From JAEMQF01 sp031419715 (lineage in GTDB: Bacteria > Pseudomonadota > Gammaproteobacteria > Burkholderiales > Burkholderiaceae_C): a stretch of DNA of 21,283 nucleotides. A model generated the notes under the pieces. It ran no database searches. It saw nothing but the letters and a program-made list of their open reading frames with translations, and was not told the origin of the DNA. This document shows, piece after piece, positions 7,899 to 15,588 of this stretch (position 1 is its first letter; each line of letters starts with the position of its first letter). Position numbers and translations under genes: made by a program. The stretch spans positions 1 to 21,283 of the forward strand of contig JANOLJ010000398.1 of NCBI GenBank assembly GCA_031419715.1, in the 5' to 3' direction.

Positions 7899-7903
7899 GC
7901 GCC

Positions 7904-7917
7904 GAGCGCGTGCGCTC
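7904..7917. other. Small GC hairpin between the pseudouridine synthase and transporter genes
   Basis: GAGCGCGTGCGCTC can fold into a 5-bp stem with a CGTG loop in the 40-nt gap. No T-run follows, so it is not a convincing terminator and may only stabilise or pause the transcript. Confidence 0.35.
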
Positions 7918-7938
7918 GCCCGCCGTTCGGCTGCGCCG

Positions 7939-9186
7939 ATGAGCCCTGCACCCCTCTCGCGCCCGACCATGACCCCCAATGTGGTCGTCACCGCATTGGT
8001 ATTGCTGCTGGGCATCCAGCCGATCACGACGGACCTCTACCTTCCGGCGCTGCCGAACTTACAGCAAGATCTCGGCGCGAGTGTGGCCACGACGCAGTTG
8101 ACGCTGTCGGCTCTCATCATCGCCTTTGGCCTGGCGCAATTGCTTTGCGGGCCATTGGCGGACCGCTTTGGCCGCCGGCCGGTGCTGCTTTTCGGCCTGC
8201 TGCTCTACACCCTGGCCAGCGTGCTCGCCGCGCTGGCGCCGAGCATCGAATGGCTGATCGGCTGGCGCGCCTTGCAAGGCGCGGCAATGGCGGCAGCCGT
8301 GACCTGCGGCCGCTCCATCGTGCGTGACCTGTACGAACCGCAGCTTGGCGCGCGCATGCTCGCGCGAGGCCTCGGCGGCCTGGGGCTGATCGCATTCACC
8401 TCGCCGTTGCTGGGCGGGGCCATCGTGCACTGGTTCGACTGGCATGTCGCGATGCTCATGCCTGCGCTGTTCGGTGCCGCGAGCCTGGTTTTCATCGCGA
8501 CGCGCTTCACCGAGACGATTCCCGAACGCAACCGCGCGGCCACGCGCCTCGCGCCGTTGCTTCGAAACTGGTGGCAGATCGTCGCGCACCCGACGTTTCG
8601 CGCCTACACGCTGCTGCTGTGCATGACTTACGCGGGCCTGTTCACGATGCTCGCGGCAAGCGCGTTCGTCTACATCGGCGCGCTCGGCCTGTCGCGCCTG
8701 GCGTGCGGCGCGATCCTCGCCGCCAATTCGCTGTTCTACATCGGGGGCACGCTGCTGTGCCGCCGGCTGTTGGCGCGCTACGGCCTGCGCCCGACCGTCG
8801 CGATCGGCGGCGCGTTCAGCCTCGCGGGGGGCGTGGCGACGGCGCTGCTGTCGATCCTCGGCGCGCATGAGGTGTCGGTGTGGAGCGCCATCGCGCCGGT
8901 GTGGCTGTTCATGATCGGCCATGGCATCCACCAGCCCTGCGCCCAGGCCGGCGCGGTCGGGCCTTTCCCCGACAAGGCCGGCACCGCGGCGTCGGTGTCG
9001 GGCTTCTTGATGATGGTGGTGGCGTTCGGCGTCGGCCTGCTGCTGGGTCGTTACCTGAACGGCACGGTGTTCCCGTTGACACTGGGGTTGGGCGTGTTCG
9101 GCGCGGGCACCGCCGCAGTCGCCTGGACCCTGGTTCGGCAGCACGGCGAGCCGGTGCGGCGCACAGCCGCGGCGCAACCGCTGTGA
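7939..9186 (+). CDS. Bcr/CflA-family drug efflux transporter (MFS)
   Basis: This 415-residue membrane protein of the major facilitator superfamily is predicted to export small drugs such as bicyclomycin or chloramphenicol by proton antiport, by family. About 12 hydrophobic segments are seen. The Bcr/CflA-type opening TTDLYLPALPNLQQDLGAS follows segment 1, and MFS motif A is GPLADRFGRRPV (71-82). The motif-C-like stretch GLGLIAFTSPLLGG is in segment 5. The substrate cannot be told from sequence. The ATG at 7939 is used; a second ATG at 7969 is possible and closer to the first membrane segment. Its stop codon overlaps the miaA start by one base (TGATG), so the two genes are translationally coupled. 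Confidence 0.88.
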   Translation: MSPAPLSRPTMTPNVVVTALVLLLGIQPITTDLYLPALPNLQQDLGASVATTQLTLSALIIAFGLAQLLCGPLADRFGRRPVLLFGLLLYTLASVLAALAPSIEWLIGWRALQGAAMAAAVTCGRSIVRDLYEPQLGARMLARGLGGLGLIAFTSPLLGGAIVHWFDWHVAMLMPALFGAASLVFIATRFTETIPERNRAATRLAPLLRNWWQIVAHPTFRAYTLLLCMTYAGLFTMLAASAFVYIGALGLSRLACGAILAANSLFYIGGTLLCRRLLARYGLRPTVAIGGAFSLAGGVATALLSILGAHEVSVWSAIAPVWLFMIGHGIHQPCAQAGAVGPFPDKAGTAASVSGFLMMVVAFGVGLLLGRYLNGTVFPLTLGLGVFGAGTAAVAWTLVRQHGEPVRRTAAAQPL

Positions 9187-10130
9187 TGCGCCGACCCGAT
9201 ATGCCAGGGCGCATCATTTGCCTGGCGGGGCCCACGGCCTCGGGCAAGAGCGCGATCGCGATGGCGCTGGCGAGCGCGCTCGCGCGGCCGGTGGAAATCA
9301 TCAGCGTTGACTCCGCCCAGGTGTACCGCGGCATGGACATCGGCACCGCCAAACCGAGCGCCGCGCAGCGCGCCGCCGTGCCGCACCACCTGATCGACAT
9401 CATCGAGCCGACGCAGGCGTATTCGGCGGCGCGCTTCGTCACTGAGGCGATGCGATGCATTGCCGAAATCAGCGCGCGCGGCCACATCGCGCTGTTGGTG
9501 GGCGGCACGATGCTCTACTTCAAGGCGCTGCGGGAGGGGCTGGACGCGCTTCCCGGCGCCGACCCGAACGTGCGTGCCCAGCTCGACGCCCAGGCCGACG
9601 CACACGGCTGGCCGGCGCTGCACGCCGAGCTGGCGCGCATCGACCCCGTCACCGCGGCGCGCCTGGCACCGGCCGACGCGCAGCGCATTCAGCGTGCGCT
9701 GGAGGTGTACCGCGTGACCGGAACGCCGCTCTCCGCGTTGCACGGCAGCGCCGCCAAGCCCGCACTCGCCGCGCCGTTGATTGCGCTGGAGCCGCTGGAC
9801 CGGGCCTGGCTGCATGCGCGCATCAAGGCGCGCCTGCATGAAATGCTGGCCGCAGGTCTGGTCGATGAAGTCCGGGCCCTGCGCGCACGTGGCGACCTGC
9901 ACGCCGGGCTCGCATCGATGCGCTGCGTGGGTTACCGGCAGGCCTGGCAGGCCTTGGACAGTGGCGACATAGAGCCCCTGGCGCAGCGCGCGCTTGCCGC
10001 GACCCGCCAACTCGCGAAACGCCAACTCACCTGGCTGCGCGCCATGCCCGAGCGCCACACCGTGCCCTGCGACGCGCCCGATGCCCTGGAGCGCACGATC
10101 GCGCTGGCCCGTCGGCTCACGTTGCCGTGA
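9186..10130 (+). CDS. miaA: tRNA dimethylallyltransferase MiaA
   Basis: MiaA adds a dimethylallyl group to N6 of A37 in tRNAs that read codons starting with U, the first step to ms2i6A. The 314-residue length is normal. The P-loop GPTASGKS is at 15-22, DSAQVYRGMDIGTAKP starts at Asp42, VGGTMLYFKALREGLD is the substrate-channel block, and RIQRALEVYRVTGTPLS and GYRQAW follow. The chosen ATG overlaps the upstream stop by one base; an in-frame ATG at 9201, five codons later, is an alternative. miaA usually lies directly behind mutL in proteobacteria; here the hydrolase, pseudouridine synthase and transporter genes lie between them. Confidence 0.95.
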   Translation: MRRPDMPGRIICLAGPTASGKSAIAMALASALARPVEIISVDSAQVYRGMDIGTAKPSAAQRAAVPHHLIDIIEPTQAYSAARFVTEAMRCIAEISARGHIALLVGGTMLYFKALREGLDALPGADPNVRAQLDAQADAHGWPALHAELARIDPVTAARLAPADAQRIQRALEVYRVTGTPLSALHGSAAKPALAAPLIALEPLDRAWLHARIKARLHEMLAAGLVDEVRALRARGDLHAGLASMRCVGYRQAWQALDSGDIEPLAQRALAATRQLAKRQLTWLRAMPERHTVPCDAPDALERTIALARRLTLP

Positions 10131-10191
10131 GCGCCCGCGGTGCCGGCTGTGCATCGGTCGGTCGCCGCAGCCCCATGGTTCAATCGCGGCG

Positions 10192-10857
10192 ATGAGTCTG
10201 CCCACCACCCTGCTGCAACTGCGCGGCCTGAGCAAGCGCCATGGTGCGAGCCCGGTGTTCGCCGACGTGAACCTTGAAGTCGCGGCCGGTGAGTTTGTTG
10301 CCATCGTCGGCGAGTCGGGCGTCGGCAAGTCGACCCTTCTGAACTGCATCGCCGGCCTGGACAGCATTGACGCCGGCACGGTACACATCGCTGGCGAGGC
10401 GATGAGCGCGCTGCGCGAGCCCGAGCAGGCATTGCTGCGCCGCCGTCTGCTGGGCTTCGTGTTCCAGGCCTTCCACGTGTTGCCGCATTTGAGCGTGGCG
10501 CGCAACGTGGCACTGCCGCTGATGCTGCTCGGGCGCGACGAGCCCGAACGGGTGGAGCGACTGCTCGCCGCGGTGGGCCTGCAAGGGCTCGGCCCGCGCA
10601 TGCCGCAGACGCTTTCCGGCGGCGAACTGCAGCGCGTCGCGATCGCCCGCGCCGTGGTGCATGCGCCCAAACTGATCCTCGCCGACGAGCCCACCGGCAA
10701 CCTCGACCCGAGCACCGCGCAGCGCGTGCTGGAGACATTTCGCGAGCAGGTCCACATCGGCGGCGCCGCTTGCGTGCTCGTCACGCACTCGCCAGCCGCC
10801 GCGGCGTTTGCAGACCGGGTGCTGGTGCTTGATCCCCAGGGTCTGCACCCGCGTTGA
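10192..10857 (+). CDS. ABC transporter ATP-binding protein (LolD/MacB type)
   Basis: This 221-residue ATPase powers an FtsX-type exporter or mechanotransmission complex. Visible motifs are Walker A GESGVGKST (40-48), the Q-loop in FVFQAFHVLPHLSV, signature LSGGE (141-145), Walker B LILADEPTGNLD (Asp165/Glu166) and switch His199 (VTHS). The sequence type (DEPTGNLD, FQxFxLLP-like) is that of LolD, MacB and YbbA. The partner is very probably the FtsX-type permease downstream, despite a 387-nt gap. The frame is open further upstream into miaA, but the fold starts at the ATG at 10192. TTCAAT (10179-10184) lies 7 nt before it, so the gene may have its own leaderless start after miaA. Confidence 0.92.
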   Translation: MSLPTTLLQLRGLSKRHGASPVFADVNLEVAAGEFVAIVGESGVGKSTLLNCIAGLDSIDAGTVHIAGEAMSALREPEQALLRRRLLGFVFQAFHVLPHLSVARNVALPLMLLGRDEPERVERLLAAVGLQGLGPRMPQTLSGGELQRVAIARAVVHAPKLILADEPTGNLDPSTAQRVLETFREQVHIGGAACVLVTHSPAAAAFADRVLVLDPQGLHPR

Positions 10858-11244
10858 ACCATGCAGCGCCGCCGATGCGTCCTGCGTTCGCCGCCCCCGA
10901 GGCGGGGCAGCCAACATCCCCGTCTGACCAACCTGCGGTGGCATGCCACGCCGTGCCATGCCACCCGGGTGTCGGGGCTGGCGGTTTGGGGTACGGGCGC
11001 AGGCACCATTCGCGGTGTCCTCGACCTGAGCGAGAGAACACCGTGTTGATGGCGCGACAACCGCAGGCCGAATCCGGTGCCCCGCGAGCGTGGGCCGGAG
11101 AACGTACCCCAGGCCGCCTGCCACGCTGCTCGACATCGGCACGCAGCGCGCAACGAAGGTCAGCAAACCGCCGCAACCAGCCCTCCCCCGCGCATCAGCA
11201 TTTCACGCCTCATCGGTCGCGCAAAGCACGGTGGCGCCACTGAC
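10858..11244. other. 387-nt untranslated spacer between ATPase and permease genes
   Basis: No frame here looks coding on either strand. The spacer holds a perfect 12-bp palindrome (GTGGCATGCCAC, 10938-10949), and GGCATG/CATGCC recurs just after it. A 16-nt arm at 10980-10995 (GGCGGTTTGGGGTACG) can pair, with two G-U pairs, to 11103-11118 inside the 76-nt repeat element. Such a long structured gap inside an ABC operon is unusual and suggests inserted sequence or an RNA-level control. Confidence 0.6.
11085..11160 (-). repeat. Copy 1 of a 76-nt foldable intergenic element
   Basis: This stretch is about 93% identical (71 of 76) to the reverse complement of 18321-18396: 51 identical bases, an 11-base variable block, then 14 identical bases. 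In the minus-strand sense it can fold into a bulged stem: CGAG/CTCG, CGTG/CACG, GGCC/GGCC and GGGG/CTCC around a TACGTT loop. It lies about 85 nt before the permease start and is antisense to that gene. Confidence 0.8.
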
Positions 11245-13758
11245 ATGCTGCGCCTGCTGCGCGAGCTCTCCTGGCCTGAGTTGCGCCATCACGCATGGCG
11301 CTGGCTGAGTGCCTGGTTCGCGGTGGTGCTGGGCGTGGCGCTGGCGTTTGCGGTGCATTTGATCAATCAATCCGCGCTCGGCGAATTCAGTACCGCGGTG
11401 CGCAGCGTCAACGGCCAGCCGGACTTTGAGCTGCGCGAATCACATCGAAGCTTCGGCGGCGGTTTTGACGAGCAGGTCTACGCCCGCGTCGCGGCGCATC
11501 CTGGTGTTGCGTTGGCCAGCCCGGTGGTGGAGATTGAAACCTACGGTCTCGGTGCGCAAGGGCAACGCGTCGCGCTGCGCGTGGTGGGCCTGGACGCGCT
11601 CGTCGCCGCGACCCTGGCGCCGCAACTGATGCCCCGGCCTGGCGCGAACGCCGATCGACTCAGCATGCTCGACCCCGCAGCGGTGTTTCTCAACGCCGCC
11701 GCGGCGAGCCGCCTGGGCGCATCGGGCATCGTGCAATTCGGCAGCGGCGCGCGCACGGTGGGTCTGGAGGTGCAGGGCAGCGTCGCCGTACAAGGGCCGC
11801 CGCTCGCGGTGATGGACATCGCCAGCGCGCAAGCCGTATTCGGCATGCTCGGTCGCATCAGCCGCATCGACGTGCGCCTGGCCAGCGGCGCCCAGGTCGA
11901 TGCCGTGTTGCGCGATCTGGCGCTGCCGACCGGCCTGCGCGCCGCGGCGCCGGATGAGTCGGCGCTGCGCGTGTCGAATCTGTCGCGCGCCTATCGTGTC
12001 AACTTGTCGGTGCTGGCGCTGGTCGCCCTGTTCACCGGCGGGTTTCTGGTGTATTCGATTTTGTCGCTGTCGGTCGCGCAGCGCGCGCCACAGTTCGCGT
12101 TGCTCGGTGTGCTCGGCCTCACCGCGCGGCAGCGGCTGGACCTGGTGCTTGCCGAATCGGCCCTGCTGGGTGTGGCGGGTAGCCTGGCGGGCTTGGCGCT
12201 CGGATACGCGCTGGCGGCGCTGGCGCTGAACTTGCTGGCGGGCGATCTGGGTGGCGGCTACTTTCCGGGTGTCGCGCCGCAGGTGCGGTTTGGCGCGTGG
12301 GCCGCCGCGAGTTACGGCGTGCTCGGCGTCGCCACAGCATCAGTTGGCGGCTGGTTCCCGGCGCGCGCCGCGCAGCGTATCGCGCCGGCACAGGCGTTGA
12401 AAGGGCTGACCGTGGCGAGCAGCGCGGCGGCGTCGGCGCGCTGGGCCGTGGCCGCCCTGCTCACTGCCGCCGCACTGGCGATGCTGCCACCCTGGTTCGG
12501 CCTGCCGCTGGCGGCGTATGCCTCGGTGGCCTTAGCTCTGCTGGGCGGCATCGCAGGTGTCCCGGCCTGCGTGGCGGCGCTGCTGCGGGTAGCGCCCGAG
12601 CCGCGCGGGCCGCTGCTCCTGCTGGCGCTGCAGCGCGCCCGGCATCAGCGGCACCAGGCCAGCGCGGCCGTTGCCGGCATCGTCGCCAGCCTGGCGTTGG
12701 CAGTGGCGTTGACGGTGATGGTGGGCAGTTTCCGCGGCTCGGTGACCGCCTGGCTGGGCCAGGTGTTGCCGGCGGACCTTTACGCGCGCACCGCCAGCGG
12801 CAGCGCGAGCGCGGATACGCTGTACCTGCCCGAAGACGTGGTGACCGCCGTGCGGGCGCTGGCGTCGATCGAACGCATCGTTGCGCAGCGTGTGTACCCG
12901 GCGCAGTTCGATCCGGCGCGTCCGGGCGTCGCGGTGCTGGCGCGGCCCTTGGCCGACGCGGCGACCAGTCTGCCGCTGGTGGGCGAGCTGTTACCCCCTA
13001 TGGCGGGCGTGCTCAATGTCTACGTCAGCGAAGCGTTTGCCAGCCTGTACGCCGCGGCCCCCGGGTCACGCTTCGAATTGCCGCTGCCCGATGGCCGGAC
13101 GCGCGCCGCCTACGTGCGCGGGGTCTGGCGCGACTATGCGCGCCAGCATGGCGCGATCGCGCTGGACAGCGCCGACTACCAGGCCGCCAGCGGCGACACA
13201 CGCATCAATGACCTGGCACTGTGGCTCCAGCCCGGCGCCACGCCCGCGCAGGTGCAAGAGCAGATCGCCGCCCTCATCGGAACCCGCGGTGCGCTGGAGT
13301 TCGCCTCGGCCGGCGAGCTGCGGGCGACGTCGTTGCGCATCTTCGACCGCAGCTTCGCCGTGACGCTGTGGCTGCAAGGCGTGGCGATCGGCATCGGCCT
13401 GTTCGGCATCGCCGCGAGTTTTGCCGCGCAGGCGCTGGCGCGGCGCAAGGAGTTCGGCGCACTCATGCACCTCGGGCTGACACGCGCGCAATTGCTGCGC
13501 ATGGTGGCGCTGGAAGGGGCGTTCTGGTCCGGCGCGGCCGCGTTGCTCGGCACGCTGCTCGGCCTGGGTGTCAGCGTGATCCTGGTCAAGGTGGTGAACC
13601 CGCAAAGTTTTCACTGGACGATGGACCTGGCCGTGCCGTGGCCGCGGCTGGCGGGGCTGGTGGTGGGGGTTTTTGCCTGCGCCACCGTGACGGCCTGGTG
13701 GGCGGCGCGCGGCTGCGTCGGCGCGAATCCGGCGCTGCTGGTCAAGGAAGACTGGTGA
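11245..13758 (+). CDS. FtsX-type ABC transporter permease (YbbP/AttFG-like)
   Basis: This 837-residue permease has the fused two-FtsX-domain build of YbbP. A first membrane segment (about 16-38) precedes a large extracytoplasmic domain. FtsX domain 1 spans about 253-385 (starting NLSVLALVALFTGGFLVYS), further segments lie at about 400-500, a second periplasmic part follows, and FtsX domain 2 spans about 706-830 (LARRKEFGALMHLGLT). Such permeases with LolD-type ATPases handle lipids, lipoproteins or peptides at the membrane; the substrate here is unknown. The frame is open to 11077, but that extension would translate the 76-nt repeat, so the ATG at 11245 is preferred. Together with the ATPase and the AttH-like gene downstream it resembles the attEFGH transport module of Agrobacterium. 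Confidence 0.88.
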   Translation: MLRLLRELSWPELRHHAWRWLSAWFAVVLGVALAFAVHLINQSALGEFSTAVRSVNGQPDFELRESHRSFGGGFDEQVYARVAAHPGVALASPVVEIETYGLGAQGQRVALRVVGLDALVAATLAPQLMPRPGANADRLSMLDPAAVFLNAAAASRLGASGIVQFGSGARTVGLEVQGSVAVQGPPLAVMDIASAQAVFGMLGRISRIDVRLASGAQVDAVLRDLALPTGLRAAAPDESALRVSNLSRAYRVNLSVLALVALFTGGFLVYSILSLSVAQRAPQFALLGVLGLTARQRLDLVLAESALLGVAGSLAGLALGYALAALALNLLAGDLGGGYFPGVAPQVRFGAWAAASYGVLGVATASVGGWFPARAAQRIAPAQALKGLTVASSAAASARWAVAALLTAAALAMLPPWFGLPLAAYASVALALLGGIAGVPACVAALLRVAPEPRGPLLLLALQRARHQRHQASAAVAGIVASLALAVALTVMVGSFRGSVTAWLGQVLPADLYARTASGSASADTLYLPEDVVTAVRALASIERIVAQRVYPAQFDPARPGVAVLARPLADAATSLPLVGELLPPMAGVLNVYVSEAFASLYAAAPGSRFELPLPDGRTRAAYVRGVWRDYARQHGAIALDSADYQAASGDTRINDLALWLQPGATPAQVQEQIAALIGTRGALEFASAGELRATSLRIFDRSFAVTLWLQGVAIGIGLFGIAASFAAQALARRKEFGALMHLGLTRAQLLRMVALEGAFWSGAAALLGTLLGLGVSVILVKVVNPQSFHWTMDLAVPWPRLAGLVVGVFACATVTAWWAARGCVGANPALLVKEDW

Positions 13759-13806
13759 TCTGAACGTGCCACCCGCGCGTTCGGCACGCCCGTCGGCGCG
13801 CGGCCC

Positions 13807-13834
13807 TCAAGTTTTCGCCCGGTCCTGCCGATAC
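13807..13834 (+). promoter_or_regulatory. Possible sigma-28 (FliA) flagellar promoter
   Basis: TCAAGTTT (13807-13814) and GCCGATAC (13827-13834) are separated by 12 nt. The FliA consensus is TAAAGTTT, 11 nt, GCCGATAA, so each box deviates by one base and the spacer is one base long. The next gene starts 45 nt downstream with a good Shine-Dalgarno site. No sigma-70-like promoter is obvious in this gap. Confidence 0.55.
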
Positions 13835-13878
13835 TCCGGCGGTAGAGAAACGATCGGGCCGAAGACCAGGGGGCAAAC

Positions 13879-14286
13879 ATGAACAAACCGGCAGAACGAC
13901 CGCAGAACGATGGTACGGCGCTGCGCATGCGCAGCGAGCTGAAAGATCTGCTCAACCTATCCCCGGGTGCGCGCGAAGTGCTGCCGCATCTGGCCGGCCT
14001 GGACCGTGCGCTCAAGACGCAGGGCCTGGCGGCTTTCGACGCCCTGCCGGCGCGCATCCTGAAGCGCGCATCGGCACAACTACAAAGTGTTTATCCCGCC
14101 AAGCCGGGCGCGGGCATCGTCGAGCTGCGTTCGCGTCTCGCCCAGGTGCTCGACGGTCAGGACCAAACCTCGGTCCGGCGCGGCCACGCCGCCCAGCCGT
14201 CGTCTTTCCTGACCGAGGACAAGCTCCAAGTGAGCGAGGCGAGCGAGTCCGACTTCATGCGCGCCGTCGAGGCGCAGCGAAAGTAG
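13879..14286 (+). CDS. Uncharacterised 135-residue protein, possibly in the motility regulon
   Basis: I do not recognise this family. The protein is soluble with no signal peptide or membrane segment. Residues 15-95 are Leu/Ala-rich and look helical (SELKDLLNLSPGAREVLPHL, then ARILKRASAQLQSVYP and IVELRSRLAQVL); the C-terminal 40 residues are polar and probably disordered. It is not an obvious FlgM or CheZ. The start is well supported: AGGGGG lies 5 nt before the ATG, and codon use is like its neighbours. It sits between the permease and AttH-like genes with its own upstream possible sigma-28 promoter, so it may belong to flagellar or chemotaxis gene control rather than to the transporter. 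Confidence 0.75.
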   Translation: MNKPAERPQNDGTALRMRSELKDLLNLSPGAREVLPHLAGLDRALKTQGLAAFDALPARILKRASAQLQSVYPAKPGAGIVELRSRLAQVLDGQDQTSVRRGHAAQPSSFLTEDKLQVSEASESDFMRAVEAQRK

Positions 14287-14355
14287 CCCTCCCACCCATT
14301 CCCGCCAGGCGCGCCGCGCGGCGCGCACCAGCGCCTGCTGTGCGATGCTCAGGCC

Positions 14356-15519
14356 GTGCAGCGACGCCACGGCATCCAATTTCTGATCGGGCTGGCGGGC
14401 GCCGTCGGCGCAGGCGGGCTCTGCGCTGCCGGCCTGTCGCCGCGCCGATTGGAGTTTCCCGCCGACTTCGGCGCGCACCCGACGCAGCGCATCGAGTGGT
14501 GGTATCTCACCGGCCATCTGGGAACGGTGCCGCCGCGGCAACCGCAACCGCAACCGCAACCGCAACCGCAACAGCGGCAGCAGCCGCCGCCGCAAGCGGA
14601 GCTGGCGCGCGACCCACGGTTCGGCTTTCAAGTCACATTCTTCCGCTCGCGCACGCAAGTCGACCCGGCGCACCCGAGCCGCTTCGCCGCCCGTCAGTTG
14701 TTGTTTGCGCATGTCGCGCTCACCGATCTGACGCAGCAACGCATGCGCCACGACCAGCGCATCGCCCGCAGCGGCTTCGGCTTGGCCGAGTTCGACCTGA
14801 CCGACACGCGCCTGACGCTGCGCGACTGGAGCCTTGTGCGCAGTGGCCCGGCCCACGCCAGCCGCTATGTGGCGCAGGTGCGCAGCGCGGCGGCCGGCTT
14901 TGCCTTGCAATTGCGCTGCGACACCACCCAGCCGGTGCTGCTGCAAGGCGAGCAGGGCTGGTCGCGCAAGGGGCCGCGGCCCGAGCAGGCGAGCCTGTAC
15001 TACAGCCAGCCGCAACTCGACACGCAGGGCACGTTGCAGATTGACGGACGTGAGCTGAGCGTGCAGGGGCGCGCCTGGCTCGACCATGAATGGAGCGATG
15101 CGCTGCTCGACGCGCAGGCCGTCGGTTGGGACTGGATCGGCATGAACCTGCACGACGGCTCGGCATTGACCGCGTTTGCCCTGCGCCGCGCCGATGGCAG
15201 CACGCTCTACGCTGGCGGCAGCTTTCGACGACCCGGCGCCGCGCCCACCATCGATGCGCCCGACGCCGTGAAGTTCACGCCGTTGCGGGTTTGGGCGAGC
15301 CCGCGAACCGCAGCGCGCTATCCGGTGCACTGGGCGATTGAGACCCGCAGCGGCAAATTCGAAGTGCGCGCGCTGCTCGACGACCAGGAACTCGACAGCC
15401 GCGCCAGCACCGGAGCCATCTACTGGGAAGGGCTGAGCGAGCTACTCGACGCGACCGGTCACCGCATCGGCCTGGGTTATCTTGAAATGACGGGTTACGC
15501 TGCGGCTTTGCGCCTGTAG
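14356..15519 (+). CDS. AttH/CrtC-like lipocalin-fold exported protein
   Basis: This 387-residue protein belongs to the AttH/carotenoid 1,2-hydratase-like superfamily (lipocalin-like tandem beta-barrels). Diagnostic blocks are RIEWWYLTGHL (45-55), FGFQVTFFRSR, LFAHVALTD, ARSGFGLAEF, LYYSQPQL, AWLDHEWSD (Asp243-His244-Glu245) and GWDWIGMNL (257-265). The start is a GTG; the N-terminus QRRHGIQFLIG, followed by an Ala/Gly-rich hydrophobic stretch, looks like a twin-arginine-type signal. It is probably periplasmic and works with the FtsX-type permease and ATPase upstream, as att gene order suggests. No carotenoid genes are nearby, so true CrtC activity is not implied. A Gln-Pro repeat at about 61-78 interrupts the first barrel. 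Confidence 0.85.
   Translation: MQRRHGIQFLIGLAGAVGAGGLCAAGLSPRRLEFPADFGAHPTQRIEWWYLTGHLGTVPPRQPQPQPQPQPQQRQQPPPQAELARDPRFGFQVTFFRSRTQVDPAHPSRFAARQLLFAHVALTDLTQQRMRHDQRIARSGFGLAEFDLTDTRLTLRDWSLVRSGPAHASRYVAQVRSAAAGFALQLRCDTTQPVLLQGEQGWSRKGPRPEQASLYYSQPQLDTQGTLQIDGRELSVQGRAWLDHEWSDALLDAQAVGWDWIGMNLHDGSALTAFALRRADGSTLYAGGSFRRPGAAPTIDAPDAVKFTPLRVWASPRTAARYPVHWAIETRSGKFEVRALLDDQELDSRASTGAIYWEGLSELLDATGHRIGLGYLEMTGYAAALRL
14539..14568 (+). repeat. CAACCG hexanucleotide tandem repeat
   Basis: Five perfect CAACCG units run in frame and encode Gln-Pro dipeptides, followed by one imperfect unit (CAACAG) and further Gln/Pro codons. The repeat lies in a loop between conserved beta-strand blocks of the AttH-like protein. 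Gain or loss of units would change length without a frameshift. Confidence 0.95.
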
Positions 15520-15535
15520 CCGGCCAGGGTGGCCC

Positions 15536-15551
15536 GGCGCGAACGCGCGCC
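15536..15551. terminator. Possible hairpin after the AttH-like gene
   Basis: GGCGCG, loop AACG, CGCGCC forms a perfect 6-bp GC stem 17 nt after the stop codon. There is no T-tract, so intrinsic termination would be weak. It may separate the att-like module from the exporter gene. Confidence 0.35.
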
Positions 15552-15588
15552 GCGCCGCCCTGCCGCGAAACACCCATAGACTCGCGCC

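Noticed and set aside
9051..11153. 700-codon open frame on the minus strand across miaA and the ATPase gene
   Set aside because: It is antisense to two clearly homologous genes, is Arg/Gly/Pro-rich without any recognisable domain, and results from the third-position GC bias that keeps shadow frames open.
11077..11244. N-terminal extension of the permease upstream of 11245
   Set aside because: It would translate the 76-nt repeated element, which elsewhere lies between genes; the normal permease N-terminus begins at the 11245 ATG.
10858..11244. Integron attC site or group II intron remnant in the palindrome-rich spacer
   Set aside because: No GTTRRRY/RYYYAAC core pair, no integrase and no intron reverse transcriptase are seen.
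14080..15330. 416-codon minus-strand frame opposite the AttH-like gene
   Set aside because: Antisense to a gene with several family motifs; no domain recognised.
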